From the NCBI RefSeq assembly GCF_039555335.1, contig NW_027305501.1, positions 973,501-1,037,500 of the forward strand: a stretch of DNA of 64,000 nt, in the 5' to 3' direction. This document shows, piece by piece, positions 38,001 through 48,290 of the stretch (position 1 is its first letter; each line of letters starts with the position of its first letter). Source of the stretch: Amphiura filiformis. Its lineage: Eukaryota > Echinodermata > Ophiuroidea > Amphilepidida > Amphiuridae. The position numbers were made by a program, and so were the translations under genes. The notes under the pieces are model-generated. The model was not told the DNA's origin. It worked only from the letters and a program-made list of their open reading frames with translations, and did no database searches.

Positions 38001-38659
38001 TGTACGCAAATATTCGTCATGTTATTGAAAGCTGCGTTCATTCAATTGGAATTCCCACCATAGTGACCTTTGAAGGCTTGAACAGATGAGTGCAGTCTTC
38101 CTCACTTCCTGCAGTATTCCAATCAATTATAGTTCTTGGGGAAAAGGATTTGTTGTGGCTGCTAAGTCTAAGAAGACAGGGTTGATGTTGTAGGAAACTT
38201 TTTGTGTTGTTACACTATCATGTATAAATTCAAAGCTAGAGTTCTTGAGTAAAAAAAGTGCATGCAATGCATTAAATTTGTATGAATTTAATATGATGAC
38301 GATGTCATGATCATGATGATTTGATTTTATAAAAATTAAAACATGATGATATTAACCCAACTCAAGTTAAGCTTACCTCTTGTATCATACACACTTATAT
38401 AAGATATTCCCACAGCCATGCACCAAACAACTAAATTTGCAATATCTACATATGATATTTGATTTTCAGCAATAACAAGTCCCAAATGAATTGGAATTTT
38501 CTGAAGTAATTTGGAATCGTTGCAACATCTCGAATAAGCAACTTTTCTGTACTGAGTCTCGACTGGTTTCCACGTACGGAAAAGCCATGTAAAAAGCAGT
38601 GTTTTTAGTGTTAAAATGGTGTGGACACACCACAACACAATGCCATCATAGAATGCCAT
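23001..38659 (-). CDS. NUS1: NUS1 (Nogo-B receptor), dehydrodolichyl diphosphate synthase subunit, five-exon gene
   Basis: Seen: five minus-strand coding segments, 38659-38377, 28209-28078, 25090-24938, 24380-24281 and 23091-23001, join with GT donors, AG acceptors and matching phases to 759 nt (252 aa plus stop). Human NUS1 is about 293 aa. A hydrophobic segment at about residues 4-27 looks like a membrane anchor. [17 protein letters not shown] (76-92), [11 protein letters not shown] and [10 protein letters not shown] match the cis-prenyltransferase-like domain, and the chain ends RFGK, keeping the C-terminal R-x-G motif. Known of the family: NUS1 pairs with DHDDS at the ER membrane to make the polyprenyl diphosphate for dolichol; the R-x-G tail helps form the active site while NUS1 itself lacks the catalytic aspartate. 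Inference: the gene is intact, with no frameshift and all junctions canonical. The start is the first ATG before the hydrophobic segment. Introns hold many transposons, with intron 1 about 9.9 kb. Confidence 0.95.
23202..23465. mobile_element. Inverted-repeat element in NUS1 intron 4
   Basis: CATATGTGACACGATCAAG..GAATGAGTC at 23202-23231 is the inverse of 23437-23465. A relative of one end lies at about 32085-32150. It sits about 110 bp upstream of the exon 5 acceptor. Confidence 0.6.
23782..23947. mobile_element. hAT-type MITE, 166 bp, NUS1 intron 4
   Basis: Ends CAGGGCTTGAAATAAG and CTTATTTCAAGCCCTG with an exact 8-bp target duplication GTTTGGTT (23774-23781 and 23948-23955). Confidence 0.93.
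24281..24380 (-). CDS. NUS1: NUS1 exon 4
   Basis: 100 nt encoding the most conserved part of the family, [11 protein letters not shown] followed by [10 protein letters not shown], which corresponds to the PDL...F/LW...TE signature of cis-prenyltransferases. Acceptor ttcacag|CAACC; donor ATATT|gtaagt. Ends with two bases of a leucine codon. Confidence 0.96.
24938..25090 (-). CDS. NUS1: NUS1 exon 3
   Basis: 153 nt, 50 whole codons. [20 protein letters not shown] corresponds to the human stretch [20 protein letters not shown]. Acceptor gttacag|AAAGC; donor TACAAG|gtaagg. The first two bases complete a lysine codon begun by exon 2, and the last base starts an alanine codon finished by exon 4. 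Confidence 0.95.
25912..26013 (-). pseudogene. tRNA-like sequence (SINE head or tRNA pseudogene)
   Basis: On the minus strand, TAGCTCAATCGGTTAGCGCG (A-box) and GTGTTCGAGTCCC (B-box) lie at tRNA-like spacing with a long insert between. The stems do not close, so it is not a functional tRNA. Confidence 0.5.
27390..27560 (-). repeat. Dispersed repeat, GTACG..CACCCCCC family, copy 2
   Basis: Inverse relative of 20700-20890 and 40465-40640, with CAAAAAGGTCCAAATTTTGAA twice within it and a C-run and GTTACGGGCCTGA at the right edge. Confidence 0.5.
27705..28070. mobile_element. Mariner-like MITE at the 5' splice site of NUS1 intron 2
   Basis: Ends CCGTATTGTTTGTAATAAACGC (first 20 bases and beyond) are inverse complements, flanked by TA on both sides (27703-27704 and 28071-28072). 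TA duplication fits Tc1/mariner. The element ends 7 bp from exon 2, and the donor gtgagta includes its TA. Confidence 0.85.
28078..28209 (-). CDS. NUS1: NUS1 exon 2
   Basis: 132 nt, 43 whole codons, lysine- and glutamate-rich (starts [16 protein letters not shown]). It is the poorly conserved linker between the two halves of the NUS1 domain and aligns in position with the human segment that starts GIFKRNN. Acceptor ttgcag|GTATTTT; donor CAAA|gtgagta. A mariner-like MITE begins after base 7 of the intron, so the donor's last bases are the element's TA target duplication. Confidence 0.93.
28408..28809 (-). repeat. Tandem pair of about 196-bp tRNA-related units
   Basis: Both units carry CCCCAGGGGCTTTTT, an AAAGAGAG-type purine run and GGTGGGATTCGAAC, the inverse of a tRNA B-box. 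GCATGCTAAGCACT resembles an Ala anticodon arm. The starts at 28408 and 28604 are 196 bp apart. Probably a duplicated SINE on the minus strand. Confidence 0.7.
29508..31362. mobile_element. Non-autonomous DNA element, 1855 bp, with recurring GAAGCCTCC word
   Basis: Seen: inverted ends GGTCATTTTCACGGTAAAGG and onward (29508-29545 against 31326-31362, one indel) with a 4-bp ATAT duplication outside both. Inside, GAAGCCTCC or its inverse occurs about seven times (near 29880, 30074, 30254, 30272, 30458, 30640, 30826), often next to CCGTTAAC. There is no long open frame. It lies in NUS1 intron 1. A 4-bp duplication is compatible with several superfamilies and I cannot choose one. Confidence 0.8.
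32797..34823. mobile_element. Non-autonomous DNA element, 2027 bp, with recurring GGATGTGACA / TGTGAACGGAA words
   Basis: Inverted ends GGCCCATTTCACGGTTAGGC continuing to CGCCACTTTT (32797 and inverse from 34823), flanked by CTAT on both sides (32793-32796 and 34824-34827). The words GATGTGACA and GTGAACGGAA recur near 33353, 33500, 33690, 33868, 34040-34085, 34232 and 34425, in both orientations. It is inserted in the left arm of the hAT fold-back element, so it is younger than that element. Confidence 0.85.
34836..36310. repeat. Palindrome of DR1-like repeat arrays
   Basis: The left array (34836-35395) has about 120-bp units each with TTGACCTTTGACCC and TTTCAGCTCAATYGGAGCATTTTG. The right array (35885-36310) is its inverse. 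A spacer of about 105 bp lies near 35570-35675. A 12-bp tandem TACTAGCTTACT occurs four times at 35713-35768 on the right only. Confidence 0.85.
37797..38063. mobile_element. MITE, 267 bp, NUS1 intron 1
   Basis: About 41-bp inverted ends with one mismatch (CTATAGTGGGAATTCCAATT on the left). It lies 314 bp inside intron 1 from the exon 1 donor. The target duplication is not clear. Confidence 0.8.
38377..38659 (-). CDS. NUS1: NUS1 exon 1 (coding part)
   Basis: Encodes residues 1-94 plus the first base of a glycine codon. It carries the N-terminal hydrophobic segment and the conserved [17 protein letters not shown] block. The donor reads AGAG|gtaagc. The next exon begins with GT, which completes the glycine codon. 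No TATA box is evident in the roughly 150 bases upstream. Confidence 0.95.
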
Positions 38660-39170
38660 TCTGCGTAAGCTTAAATATCATATCTTTGAGGAAATGTCTG
38701 GAAATTACAGCATAAAGTCATGGCAAAAAAAGCACTAATAATTGTACTTAACGGCGAATCCGCACGCCCCACGCACACTCGATTGCAGCAACCATTTATA
38801 ACGCATGTTGTGTGTAAATTTGAATATAGCACTTTCAAACATTAAATGATCAAGTATTATATTCAATTTTATTCAACAAAAGCCAAGTTACAGTAAATTT
38901 AAATATTTTTACAGATATATAGCTACTAATTTTGATCAAATAAGGATACGTTTTAAAAATATAAATACTAGAAGCCTTTATATATAAGATATATGTCATC
39001 AACGCCTCGTGACTTTTCATCAATAGATTGCCAACGTGACCCATTACTCTCGTCCCCGATACACCCTTTATCGATACCGTAACGACACAATTGCGTGTAA
39101 AATATGAATGGTGCATTAGGATGAGAGTGAAATTATAATTGATTGACCCCAGTAAGGGTTCTTCTTGAAA
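38660..39170. other. Upstream region of NUS1
   Basis: Presumed 5' UTR and promoter zone of NUS1, by position only. No TATA box or clear initiator was recognised. Sequence turns AT-rich beyond 38800, and no other coding segment is supported. Confidence 0.4.
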
Positions 39171-39199
39171 GGCTCATAATTGCATCAGCCGAAACTTTA

Positions 39200-39600
39200 G
39201 TGATCAGGGGCTGTGCAATAATTATGAGCCCTGGTGCTGGTGGGACGGTAAAATCCCGGGGTAAAATTGGGGGAAGGGAATTGTTGAGCCGAAACGGGGG
39301 TGGGTGGGGCAAGACATTTTTGGCAAGCCGAGGGGGGGGGGGGCAAGCGATTTTTTTGCCACAAATTCATGGGGCGCCTTTTTAATAAGCCTATAGGCCT
39401 AACGCTTTAGGTCCGTATGCAAATTTTAGCTCGCTGCGCTCACAACATGTATGTAGGCCCTAGATCCCAAAAGTTTGGCATGTGCAAAGGGGGAGCAAAA
39501 TATTTTTTGGCAGGCCAAGAGGCTGGGCCCGGAGGCTGGGGCAAGCAGTACCTGGGGGGGGCACCTTTTGGCACTCTGTTAGGATGTCCCTGGGGCTATT
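39200..39600. repeat. Decayed G-rich element related to 52429-52861
   Basis: Begins GGGGCTGTGCAATAATTATG, the same end as the element at 52.4 kb, and repeats GGGGCAAG..TTTTTGGCA..GCC words. Open frames through the G-runs are glycine-rich artefacts. Confidence 0.55.
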
Positions 39601-39829
39601 GTACCCCTCAAAAGAAGAAGAAAAGTCCTAGAGTAAAAACATAAAAAATGATGCAACAAAATATTCGAAACTAACTCAGATTACCTGGCACTCTGCAAAG
39701 GAAAAAAAATTACACTGGCCCGGGTACACTGGGATAGTGATCATGTGTACCTCCGGGGTGGTCAATTAAAGTTTGTTCGGCTTATATAAGGCGGAGAAAA
39801 TAAGACTCATAACACTGTGTATTGATATA

Positions 39830-40315
39830 GAATGGGCTATTCCAGATAAAACATGCACCCCCCCTATAGAGGGCAAATTTTTTTTTCTAAAATGTCTGGA
39901 ATTCCAAAGCATACTTGAGGAAGAAACCTGGATTTCCGGCCCTGTTTAGTGCATGTAAAATCTGGAAATCCATGGAGGGTATAGAGGGTTTTTTAAAAAA
40001 ATGTCAAAAAAAAAGTTGGAATTTTCAATTGACTTACCAAAAAAATCTGAATTCCATTGCCCTCTATAGAGGGTTTCTAAAGATACCCAAATAAAATGTT
40101 GGAATTTTTCAATTGACTAGCAAAAAAGTCTGGAATTCCATGGAGGGGTATAGAGGGTTTTTAATTATTATCAAAAAAAGTTGGAATTTTCAATTGACTT
40201 ACCAAAAAAATCTGAATTCCATCGCCCTCTATAGAGGGTATCTAAAATTACACAAATAAGTTGGAATTTTTCAATTGACTACCAAAAAGTCTTGAATTCC
40301 ATGTTAGGGTTTTTA
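39830..40315. repeat. About 82-bp tandem repeat with TGGAATTCCA words
   Basis: TTTCAATTGACT recurs at about 82-bp spacing from 40020, and every second unit is closer (165-bp pairs). The left edge GGGCTATTCCAGATAAAACA is the inverse of about 51470-51493, so an inverted relative of this repeat spans about 51120-51493. Confidence 0.7.
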
Positions 40316-40464
40316 GAGTTATTTTAGGCGTGTATAGGTATTTATTGTTGTAATTAAGGTTACATTATATTTGCTTTATCTGCATTTATTCCAAGTCATC
40401 TATGATGTTTTACATGTATAGGCCTAATATAGGCCCACCACCAAGGCGTGTGTTTGGCAGTAAC

Positions 40465-40640
40465 CAGGCCCGTACGCAGGGGGGGGGGGGGGTGTGCGGG
40501 GGGGCGACTGCACCCCCCAAATTTGCAAAAGTATACAAAAAGTCCCAAAATTGAAGCATTTGCGAGTGTAGCTAGCAAAAAATTCAGGTTTTTATGTTTT
40601 TTTGGTCAAAAAAGGTCCAAATTCAGGGGTCTCGATTCTC
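40465..40640 (+). repeat. Dispersed repeat, GTACG..CACCCCCC family, copy 3
   Basis: Same family as 20700-20890: GCCCGTACGCAGG, G-run, GCACCCCCC, AAAAAGTCCC and TTTTGGTCAAAAAAGGTCC in the same order. Confidence 0.55.
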
Positions 40641-40749
40641 TGACTGTTTTAAAATTTAATAACTAATTCCCCAGTTTCCGGCCCCGATTGGGTGCATTAT
40701 TTCCCCGAACTTTTTGACAAAAGTGGGGGGGGGGGGGCACATCCCCCTG

Positions 40750-42130
40750 TCCCCTTTGCGCACGCTACTGGTGTTGGTATCCTAGGTAACCACTAAAATT
40801 AAGCTTCTCGTTTGTGAAGGGTTGCTGCTCTCCTTACAGGTTTTCAATAACAATATGTGGTATGTAGGCCTACTAGTTTCTATATTAGGCCTAAAAAATG
40901 TTTGATTGGCGTGACATAATTTTAACATTCTTGTTAAACCGGGTCTTTAGGTCCATGAACTGAACCACACAAAGGGATGCATACTCTGTCGGCAGCACAC
41001 ATTTCGAACTATAAAAGGATTGTATTGTGAAACTCAGTTTCTTGCTTCAGCTCTTTCTAAAAATTAATTAGGGCAAAATTCTTTCTTTATGTCCTTATTC
41101 TTTATTTATTCCTGTTCTTTCTTTCTTGAGGCCTAGATCTTTTTACCCTACTTTACAACACGAATATTGTTGTATTGTCAATGGAAGTCCGCAGAACGTT
41201 CGCCTAATGGCGCTATGGGCCCCTTTGGTATTTTAGACACAAACTTAAAGCGCCCTCCCACAAAATTCCCACCAGCAAATAAGGGCATGCACACACCCTT
41301 AATTCTTGTTGTGATATTTAGAGGAGCCTAGCTCTCTCTTTGTACATGAAATTTACCCCAAGGCAAAGGAGCCATGTGCGCCATTAGGATCTATTAGGCG
41401 AACGTTTACGGTACATAAGAATTCAAACTTTCTTACTTTGGTTTGAGCTGAGACTAAAATACCTAAAGCCTCAAATGTTGTTTTTATATTAAATACATAC
41501 CTGTAATTGAATGAAATAGATATATTTATAATAGGCTGCATGATAAATACATGAAGCCACATCAAGTAGAACGAGTGCAACCTTGCTGCAGTACCTTGTA
41601 CTACGCAGGTGCTCCTTTGTTAAAAGGGAATTCCCTGATTGGGGAGTGGACATCAAAGAGCTCATATCTAAATTCGTTGGGGACTGTTACTTTTTAAAGT
41701 TTCAACGTCCGTATACATACGACATGTAGCCTATGAATAAAATACGACATGAATCAAGTAATAATAAAGTGACCTAGTTCTTTCCTTGCCCTGTTATAGC
41801 TATTATTATAAGATGAGCTCAAAGTGTATATTTCTACATTTTGAGCTCAAAATATTTAATCAATGATAATAGGGATATCATATGTCTATACTGTGATGCG
41901 CATGCGTTGTGTGTGGGGTGTGGGCTGTGGGAGTGAGTGTGATGCTGTTTTAAACAAATAGGCCTATAAAACAAAATCTTCGCACAAGCTAGAATGAAGA
42001 GTGAAGACCCAAGTCGGGCTGGGGATCACCATTGCAGGGGATGAACCTATCGACCCACAGCACTCTTCGTCATACATACATTCCCCCAGCCACATTTCCC
42101 TAACATAATATGAAATTTAAAAAAAAGGAA
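40750..42130. other. Gene-free stretch
   Basis: No coding segment supported. An inverted pair GAACGTTCGCCTAATGGCGC (41195) and ATTAGGCGAACGTT (41393) suggests a decayed small element of about 220 bp. Confidence 0.4.
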
Positions 42131-42139
42131 ATTTAGTTC

Positions 42140-42243
42140 GGCAGAGGTGGGGCTCGAACCCACGCTGCACCGCTATCATGTATACAGTATCGACATATTA
42201 CCAGCGCCTGTACCCTGTTTACCGCTCGGCCAACTGACTGGGG
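42140..42243 (-). pseudogene. tRNA-Leu-like sequence
   Basis: On the minus strand, TTGGCCGAGCGGT (A-box of Leu/Ser type), GGCGCTGG and CGTGGGTTCGAGCCCCAC (well-paired T arm) are in order, with a longer middle than a tRNA should have. The acceptor strands do not pair. It could be a SINE head, or a tRNA gene broken by an insertion in the anticodon region. Confidence 0.5.
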
Positions 42244-43829
42244 CCATCTTGAAAATTTGAACATATAATCACAACTTCAATTACTTCATTACTTCAACAT
42301 ACCACGTGACAAGCAAAGACAGAAAACGTCATACTGCAGTTACTGTCCATTTTCCTATACACAATACACAGTGTTCTTACCATTGACGCGTAACCTCTAC
42401 AAATAGCGTACGTTAGAAGTATGGGTAATTGCCTAGTTAACGTCGGTGTGTGAAAAATAACCGGCCAATTCTAGAAAATATAGTTTTGTAACATGTCCTA
42501 AATTTTTAGCTAATTTAGATGTTTGGAAATATTCGTACTTTGGTGTTTTAGGAAGGATATGTAAACGACAGATAACACCAAAAAATATGAAGAAATTATT
42601 TCCAACCCGTGTTAAGTCTGCAAACCACCATGCTTCTCATTTTCAAGAACGCTGGTTAACAATAAAAAGAGTGTTGTCTCATTTCGTAAACAAAAGCCCA
42701 CACAGAATTGTTCTCTAGCGTTCGCTTTATAATCGTTCACCCAACTGAAACTATAATACCAGCTCATTGCTCCATTGTACATGTAAAGCAGAAACATATG
42801 TTGTGTGTATTTAACCAGAGAAGATATGATTTAATCAGTTGAGCTGTTTTCAATGAGTGTTATCTTGGTTTAATAGCTTTTAATGGGGTTTAAGTCCTGC
42901 AAAGGTCGTGGTGAATTCCACTGTAGACATGACTGCATCATGTACCATATTTTGGAATTTTATCTGCTTAAAAACATTAATGTGTAGAGCTACCATTAGG
43001 CCTATTAATATTGTTGAATTCTCAGGCGCATACAAACAATACGAGGGGCCTATGATACATACACAATTCATTTCGTGCATGCACGTGCCCTGCAAGGTAG
43101 GGAGCCTAGCCTACCATTTTTCTTGTAAGACGGTCTGGATTCGTAGTCCACGTGGGTCCCCAAAGTTCTTTCAGATATTAAAAGATTAAATTCCCATAAA
43201 GACGAAACAGTAATCTTTAATGGGGACCTACGTAAATTTTACATAAAATTTCCGCCATCAATTCAGTGTTAAGTTTTATTATTCAGAAAATATTTTGGCG
43301 TATATAAAATTGAAATAAATTCTCTGCTTCCTAAACCACATAAACTGAAGCATGATTGGGTATCACGAATCGCTATATATGATGTACACTTAATATTCAA
43401 ATATTCTTTTACACATTATGATGCTTCAGTTTTTACACAAACAAGAATTTGTCTTTAAAAAAGATAAGTTCACGGATCAGGTGTATAGTACATATACTTT
43501 GAGCTACTTTGGTCTAACATTTAATATTCATATCTAACCTACTCTGCACTTATTCGACAATAAATAAGTGATATGAGGCTTAATAATGATACCTGTGTCT
43601 TGACTCTGAAAAACAATATTTTTTTTAAACCTCATTTTGCATTTTATTTTTTAAGCCACCTCGAAGCCACCTATACTACAGGATCTCATTTTGCATTTAG
43701 GGTTTTTATTGCGTTGCAAAGTAGCAAAACTTTCTGGCCCAATTCGTGACTGGAAAAGGCTCTCCCCTCTTACAACCTATCAACAGGTCTGATTTCTATA
43801 ATGAGGTGTCACCGGGTTTCATGAGATAA

Positions 43830-43917
43830 TAATACCAAATCTAAACACCATGAAATTCAATACATCACGACCAAGCTCACATTGGGCGCCCCATTCCTTT
43901 TTAAAGGAATTTTTATT
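43830..43917 (+). repeat. 3' end fragment of the 1.5-kb insertion family
   Basis: Matches 14957-15045 closely: CCAAATCTAA.CACCATG, AGCTCACATTGGGCGCC and ATTCCTTTTTAAAGGAAT. A second fragment of the family lies at about 44508-44595. Confidence 0.65.
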
Positions 43918-45049
43918 AAGCCACCTCCAGGAAACAAATTTGGCTATAAACTACGAAGTATAAAGTCTAATAAATAAATAAAATAAATAAAATAAAATGA
44001 AAATTGTACATGTATGCAAGTTGCCTTATTACTAAAGTAAACAAATTACACAGCCATTTGCTCTTGCTAGTTTTTGTCAGGGTCAGGGATATTTGTCTCA
44101 TAGTCCTGCTTTTATGAACACTAATATTATACAGGTTACTACACTATACACATGGGTTATTACAAGAGTCAATAAACATTTGACCAATTAACTATAGATC
44201 ATGGACTTAGTTTTATGCAATGTAGTTATATTGAACCTTTTCTGAAGTAAGTCGCCTGCTGCATAGTTTTATTTACAGATGATATGTTTACTTTGTGATT
44301 AGGCCTGACCATGACCTGCTAGTTTGATTAACCAATCAGTTATGTGCATTGTCAGCATGTGATGGCTATAAGCCAATTGCAAACATATTTATAAAAAAGG
44401 CTAAAAATTCCTACACTGAGCAGACTCTTTGCTGGGTTTAAGGGCTAAATAGTAAGTTGTCATGTGGGGCAAGATTAGATAAAGGCATACAAACTGAGAT
44501 ATTAGGAATTATTTCCTAGCCTCTTAACCACAGGGTTGGGCTATATAGCTATTCAAGACACAGGGTATGTAAGGAATAAACTGTGCATATGAGATGTGGG
44601 GGCAAATGGCATCATTTCACTGACATGAAAAAAATGTCATTGAAAACCCTCCCACTCAGCTATTTTAAAAAGGTAATCAGGCTTCCTCAGCATATCACAT
44701 GTGTTATGGTATTATTTTGCGAATTGCCCCGTGGTACTTTTATGGAGAGGAGACTTTTATTTAAATACGGTATAAAGGACGAATGGCCAGTATTCGGTAG
44801 GGTCTACATAGCTTTACAAATTCAGAGTCTTGCAATTATGATTTTAGAGCCAAAGGGGTAACTATATATTATAAAATTATAAAAGGTTAGAAAGTCAGTA
44901 TTAAAAGCAAGTCAGTAAGATACACCTCTACACTACAGGCTGCACTCCATAGTAGGCCCACAGCTAAAAACGACACTGACAGAAAAAACTTAAAAAAGGG
45001 GAGAACTTTTTCATTTTTATTTTTTCTACAATGCAAAATTTATCATTAA

Positions 45050-45709
45050 GGGATCTAAAATGAGCGTTTATTGCGCTTCGACAGTATTTTTTGTGGGACA
45101 TGAGAGCACCTCAGACCTATCGAATTGCATTCTGAATACGAAGTATGTCTTTCTGATATAAAATAATTTTCATTTTTTGAAAATCACGATATAATGCAAA
45201 TTTTATGACAAATTATAAAAATTTGATATTTTTCAAATTTTTGATATATAACAGTCCTCGAAGTAAATTATATAAATCTAATGATATATTCTTAAAGTGT
45301 ATGTAGCAGGAGGAAAAGCCGATGGTCAATTGAAAATGTTGACCTTCCATATTGAAGATATGGATTTTTTCCCCCAAAAGACCTAATTTTTTGGGGTGTT
45401 TTGGGGAAAAAAATCCATATCTTCAATACGAAAGGTCAAAATTTTCAATTGATCGTCGGCTTTTCATCCCACCTACATGCACTTTAAGTATAAATCATCA
45501 GATTTATAAAGTTTACTTCAAGTACTGTTAAATATCAAAAATATCAATTTTAATGATTTGCCATAAAATGTGTATTAAATTGCGAATTTCAAAAATCAAA
45601 ATTATTTGATATCAGAATGACATTCTTCGTATTCAGAATGCAATTCGATATGTCTGATGTGCTCCAATGTCCCAAAATAAATACTGTCCAAACGTTCATA
45701 CCCCAGCCC
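45050..45709. mobile_element. Palindromic TTAA-target MITE, 660 bp
   Basis: Two arms of about 310 bp are inverse copies (for example GGATTTTTTCCCCC at 45362 against the inverse near 45410, and CATTCTGAATACGAAG against CTTCGTATTCAGAATG). TTAA flanks both ends (45046-45049 and 45710-45713). Non-coding. Confidence 0.8.
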
Positions 45710-45839
45710 TTAAGAGGAGGAAGCAAATTGTATTGCCAATATGTTAACTTTAATTTTCCACTTTTATGCAAGAAATAAAAGAAGAAGATACACATTCCCT
45801 TTAAAAGGGAAGCCAGCTTCAATGCAGAAGAGGTCTTGT

Positions 45840-47235
45840 AATTAGTTTAGGTGGAAGGCATTTTTAGGATCACTCTTTTTATGATCCATCATGTTCCATG
45901 ACAGTCCGGGATGACAGTCCACCAAACCAGGTGGTGGTCGCATTGCATTTTCATCGTCAACCGTGTAATTGAATGGGATTATTTTGAAAATTTAAAACGC
46001 TTGAAATTTCACAAACAAATAGGCCTATATGTTAATAAATAATATAAATACAAGTTAAAACCGTGGGGGTTCGATAATGAACCCCACAAAACTAACTGAG
46101 TATTTGGAAAATGCCATACGGCCGGGCCGTTTCACAAGCTGCCGGCTCTATCATGCCATTCGCCGCCTGCTCCAAACCATCAATGATATGAACATGCACA
46201 CAGAAAAACCAAACATTAACTCCTATAACTTCCTGTCAACTCTTTAATTAATTACTCCAAATTGTTCTGTCTTTTTGTCTTTTCTGCCTTTTAGGCCACC
46301 CTTAGCTCATTATTAATATAAAGAAATACACTGCAGTTTTTAGCTGAGTTAATTGGCTAAAACCTGCCATCCTATTTGCCTTATACATGCACATTAATTT
46401 TATATTAATTTATATATTAATTCGCAATTTATACATAGCACATTATAAAATGTATAAAGACTGATATTGTTCAATAGGCCTACATGTATATCAATTGTAC
46501 CCATATCAAAAATAGGCCTTGAAATTACATCGAATTTTTCCTGTTGAAAAGACAAAACTGATGTTTAAGATATCAATTATTTCATAAATGACATTTTGAG
46601 TCATTTTTATCCATAAAACGATACATACAGGATATAGGATATTTTTACTTTGACTTTTAGGTCCATAAAGGTTTTAATCAATATTATCAATACACTCACA
46701 TCTCATGCTGTGTTGATCTCCAGGAGGTCTGCAAATGTAAATCTAAGAACGCCTGATAACAAGGATACTATCATTTTCTTTCGTTGATATGCTGTGGAAA
46801 CTATTATAGGCCTGGCATATAACTTTTAATGTTATATTTCCTTCAAACCATAACTTTTGAAATTTTCACTCGTTTTCATTCGTTGAAACGGCAAAGCATA
46901 CTTTCTTTTTCTTACAAATCGAATAACAGGTCTTGCATATATATTTTCACCATAAAAAGTTCCGCAAAGTAATTCAAACCAATGCTAGTACCCCGTAATC
47001 TCTTTAGCAAACAAAGACGATCTCCGAATTAGATAGCCAGCTCTTTGCTGGCGAAAATCAGAATCCCTCAAAGGGGCAGGGACAAAGTTGTTGTTGTTGT
47101 TTTGGCCAAATAATAATTTTATTGTTTTGATTACGTTCGATAAATTTGGTTTTACCATAGACCATTTATCTTTCCTATTTTGGAGATTATAAAAGACATA
47201 TTACTCTGTTTTCAAACAAGAGATTACTTGTGAAA
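45840..47235. other. Gene-free stretch
   Basis: AT-rich, with no open frame or repeat structure I could support. Scattered TAGGCCTA words. Confidence 0.35.
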
Positions 47236-47240
47236 AATAC

Positions 47241-47588
47241 TTGTATGTTATTAAAAATTTTATTTTGAGAATCCTTCTGTCAAAATTAAGACTTGGCATG
47301 TTGAATTTAGAAATTGAGGTGGGTAGGTACGGAGGTGTACCTCGAGAAGAAAGGTTTTGCAAAGTTTGCAACTCGGGTTTAGTTGAAGATGAGTTTCATT
47401 TTGTACTTGTATGTAATTTCTTGGTTATGGAGCGACAACGCTTCATTCCCCAATATTTTTGTCAAAATCCTACCACTTTTAAATATTGTATACTAATGCA
47501 AACTACAAATAAGTATATTTTAAATAATTTGGGAAATTTTTTGTTACTCGCATGTAAGAAAAGAGATAAATGTTTAAGCGAATTGTAA
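47241..47588 (+). pseudogene. LINE ORF2 C-terminal fragment (5'-truncated non-LTR retrotransposon)
   Basis: A 115-codon open frame has the end domain of non-LTR reverse-transcriptase proteins: LRLGMLNLEIEVGRY, then VPREERFCKVCN and VEDEFHFVLVC (Cys-Cys-His-Cys pattern) and a C-terminal lysine-rich stretch ending at TAA. The reverse transcriptase core and endonuclease are missing upstream, as in most LINE copies. The likely 3' tail runs to about 47690, with a GGCCTATATATAGGCC palindrome and TCCTCTTTTGAGGA. The clade is not certain. Confidence 0.75.
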
Positions 47589-48248
47589 TAAATTATTTCT
47601 TGTTATTATCAATGTATTTTGGGGCCGGTGGCCTATATATAGGCCCTACTGTAAATAAAATCCTCTTTTGAGGAACGAAATTACATAATGTACGATTTTG
47701 GTAAAATTTTAATTTTGTTCTTCTTTTTTGTCAACATTTACTATGATTACATAATATTACTGCTACGGTCCTAGTAACACTTTATCTGTCAAGGTAGACT
47801 TCTCCGTAGTCCACTTGCCCATTTTGCATACTCTGGCCATTACATTTAAGCATAAAACTCTGATTTATATTGATTTGTGTGCAACTGATAGATTTTCACA
47901 TCTGTATCTGATCTTTTCAGTCACCGCACTCCCTCTGTTAGCTTCCAGGATTTTCGGGGTTCGCTATCAATAAACTGGTACTTCCAAAATCAGAATTGTT
48001 CAGTATTAAAGTGAGCCATTATAATTATGCAAGATAATGTTGCATTCAGTTACTTTTATTGTCACTAATTATCTGATATTTTTAACTCTTTATGACCATT
48101 TTACTATTAAATACTTTAATTTTAATAAACATCAGTATGATTTTGTATTCAACGAAATGGGTTCATCATGACTAATAATAACATATTTTTTAATAAAATT
48201 CGACTATGGCATAGTCTACTGTCAAGGGGGTCTTCTGATCATTTTAAC

Positions 48249-48290
48249 CTGAGACTAGTAAACCAACAGTCTCAGGTTTACTAGTCTCAG
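48249..48290. repeat. Hairpin, 16-bp perfect stem
   Basis: CTGAGACTAGTAAACC and its exact inverse around a 10-base loop. Confidence 0.8.
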
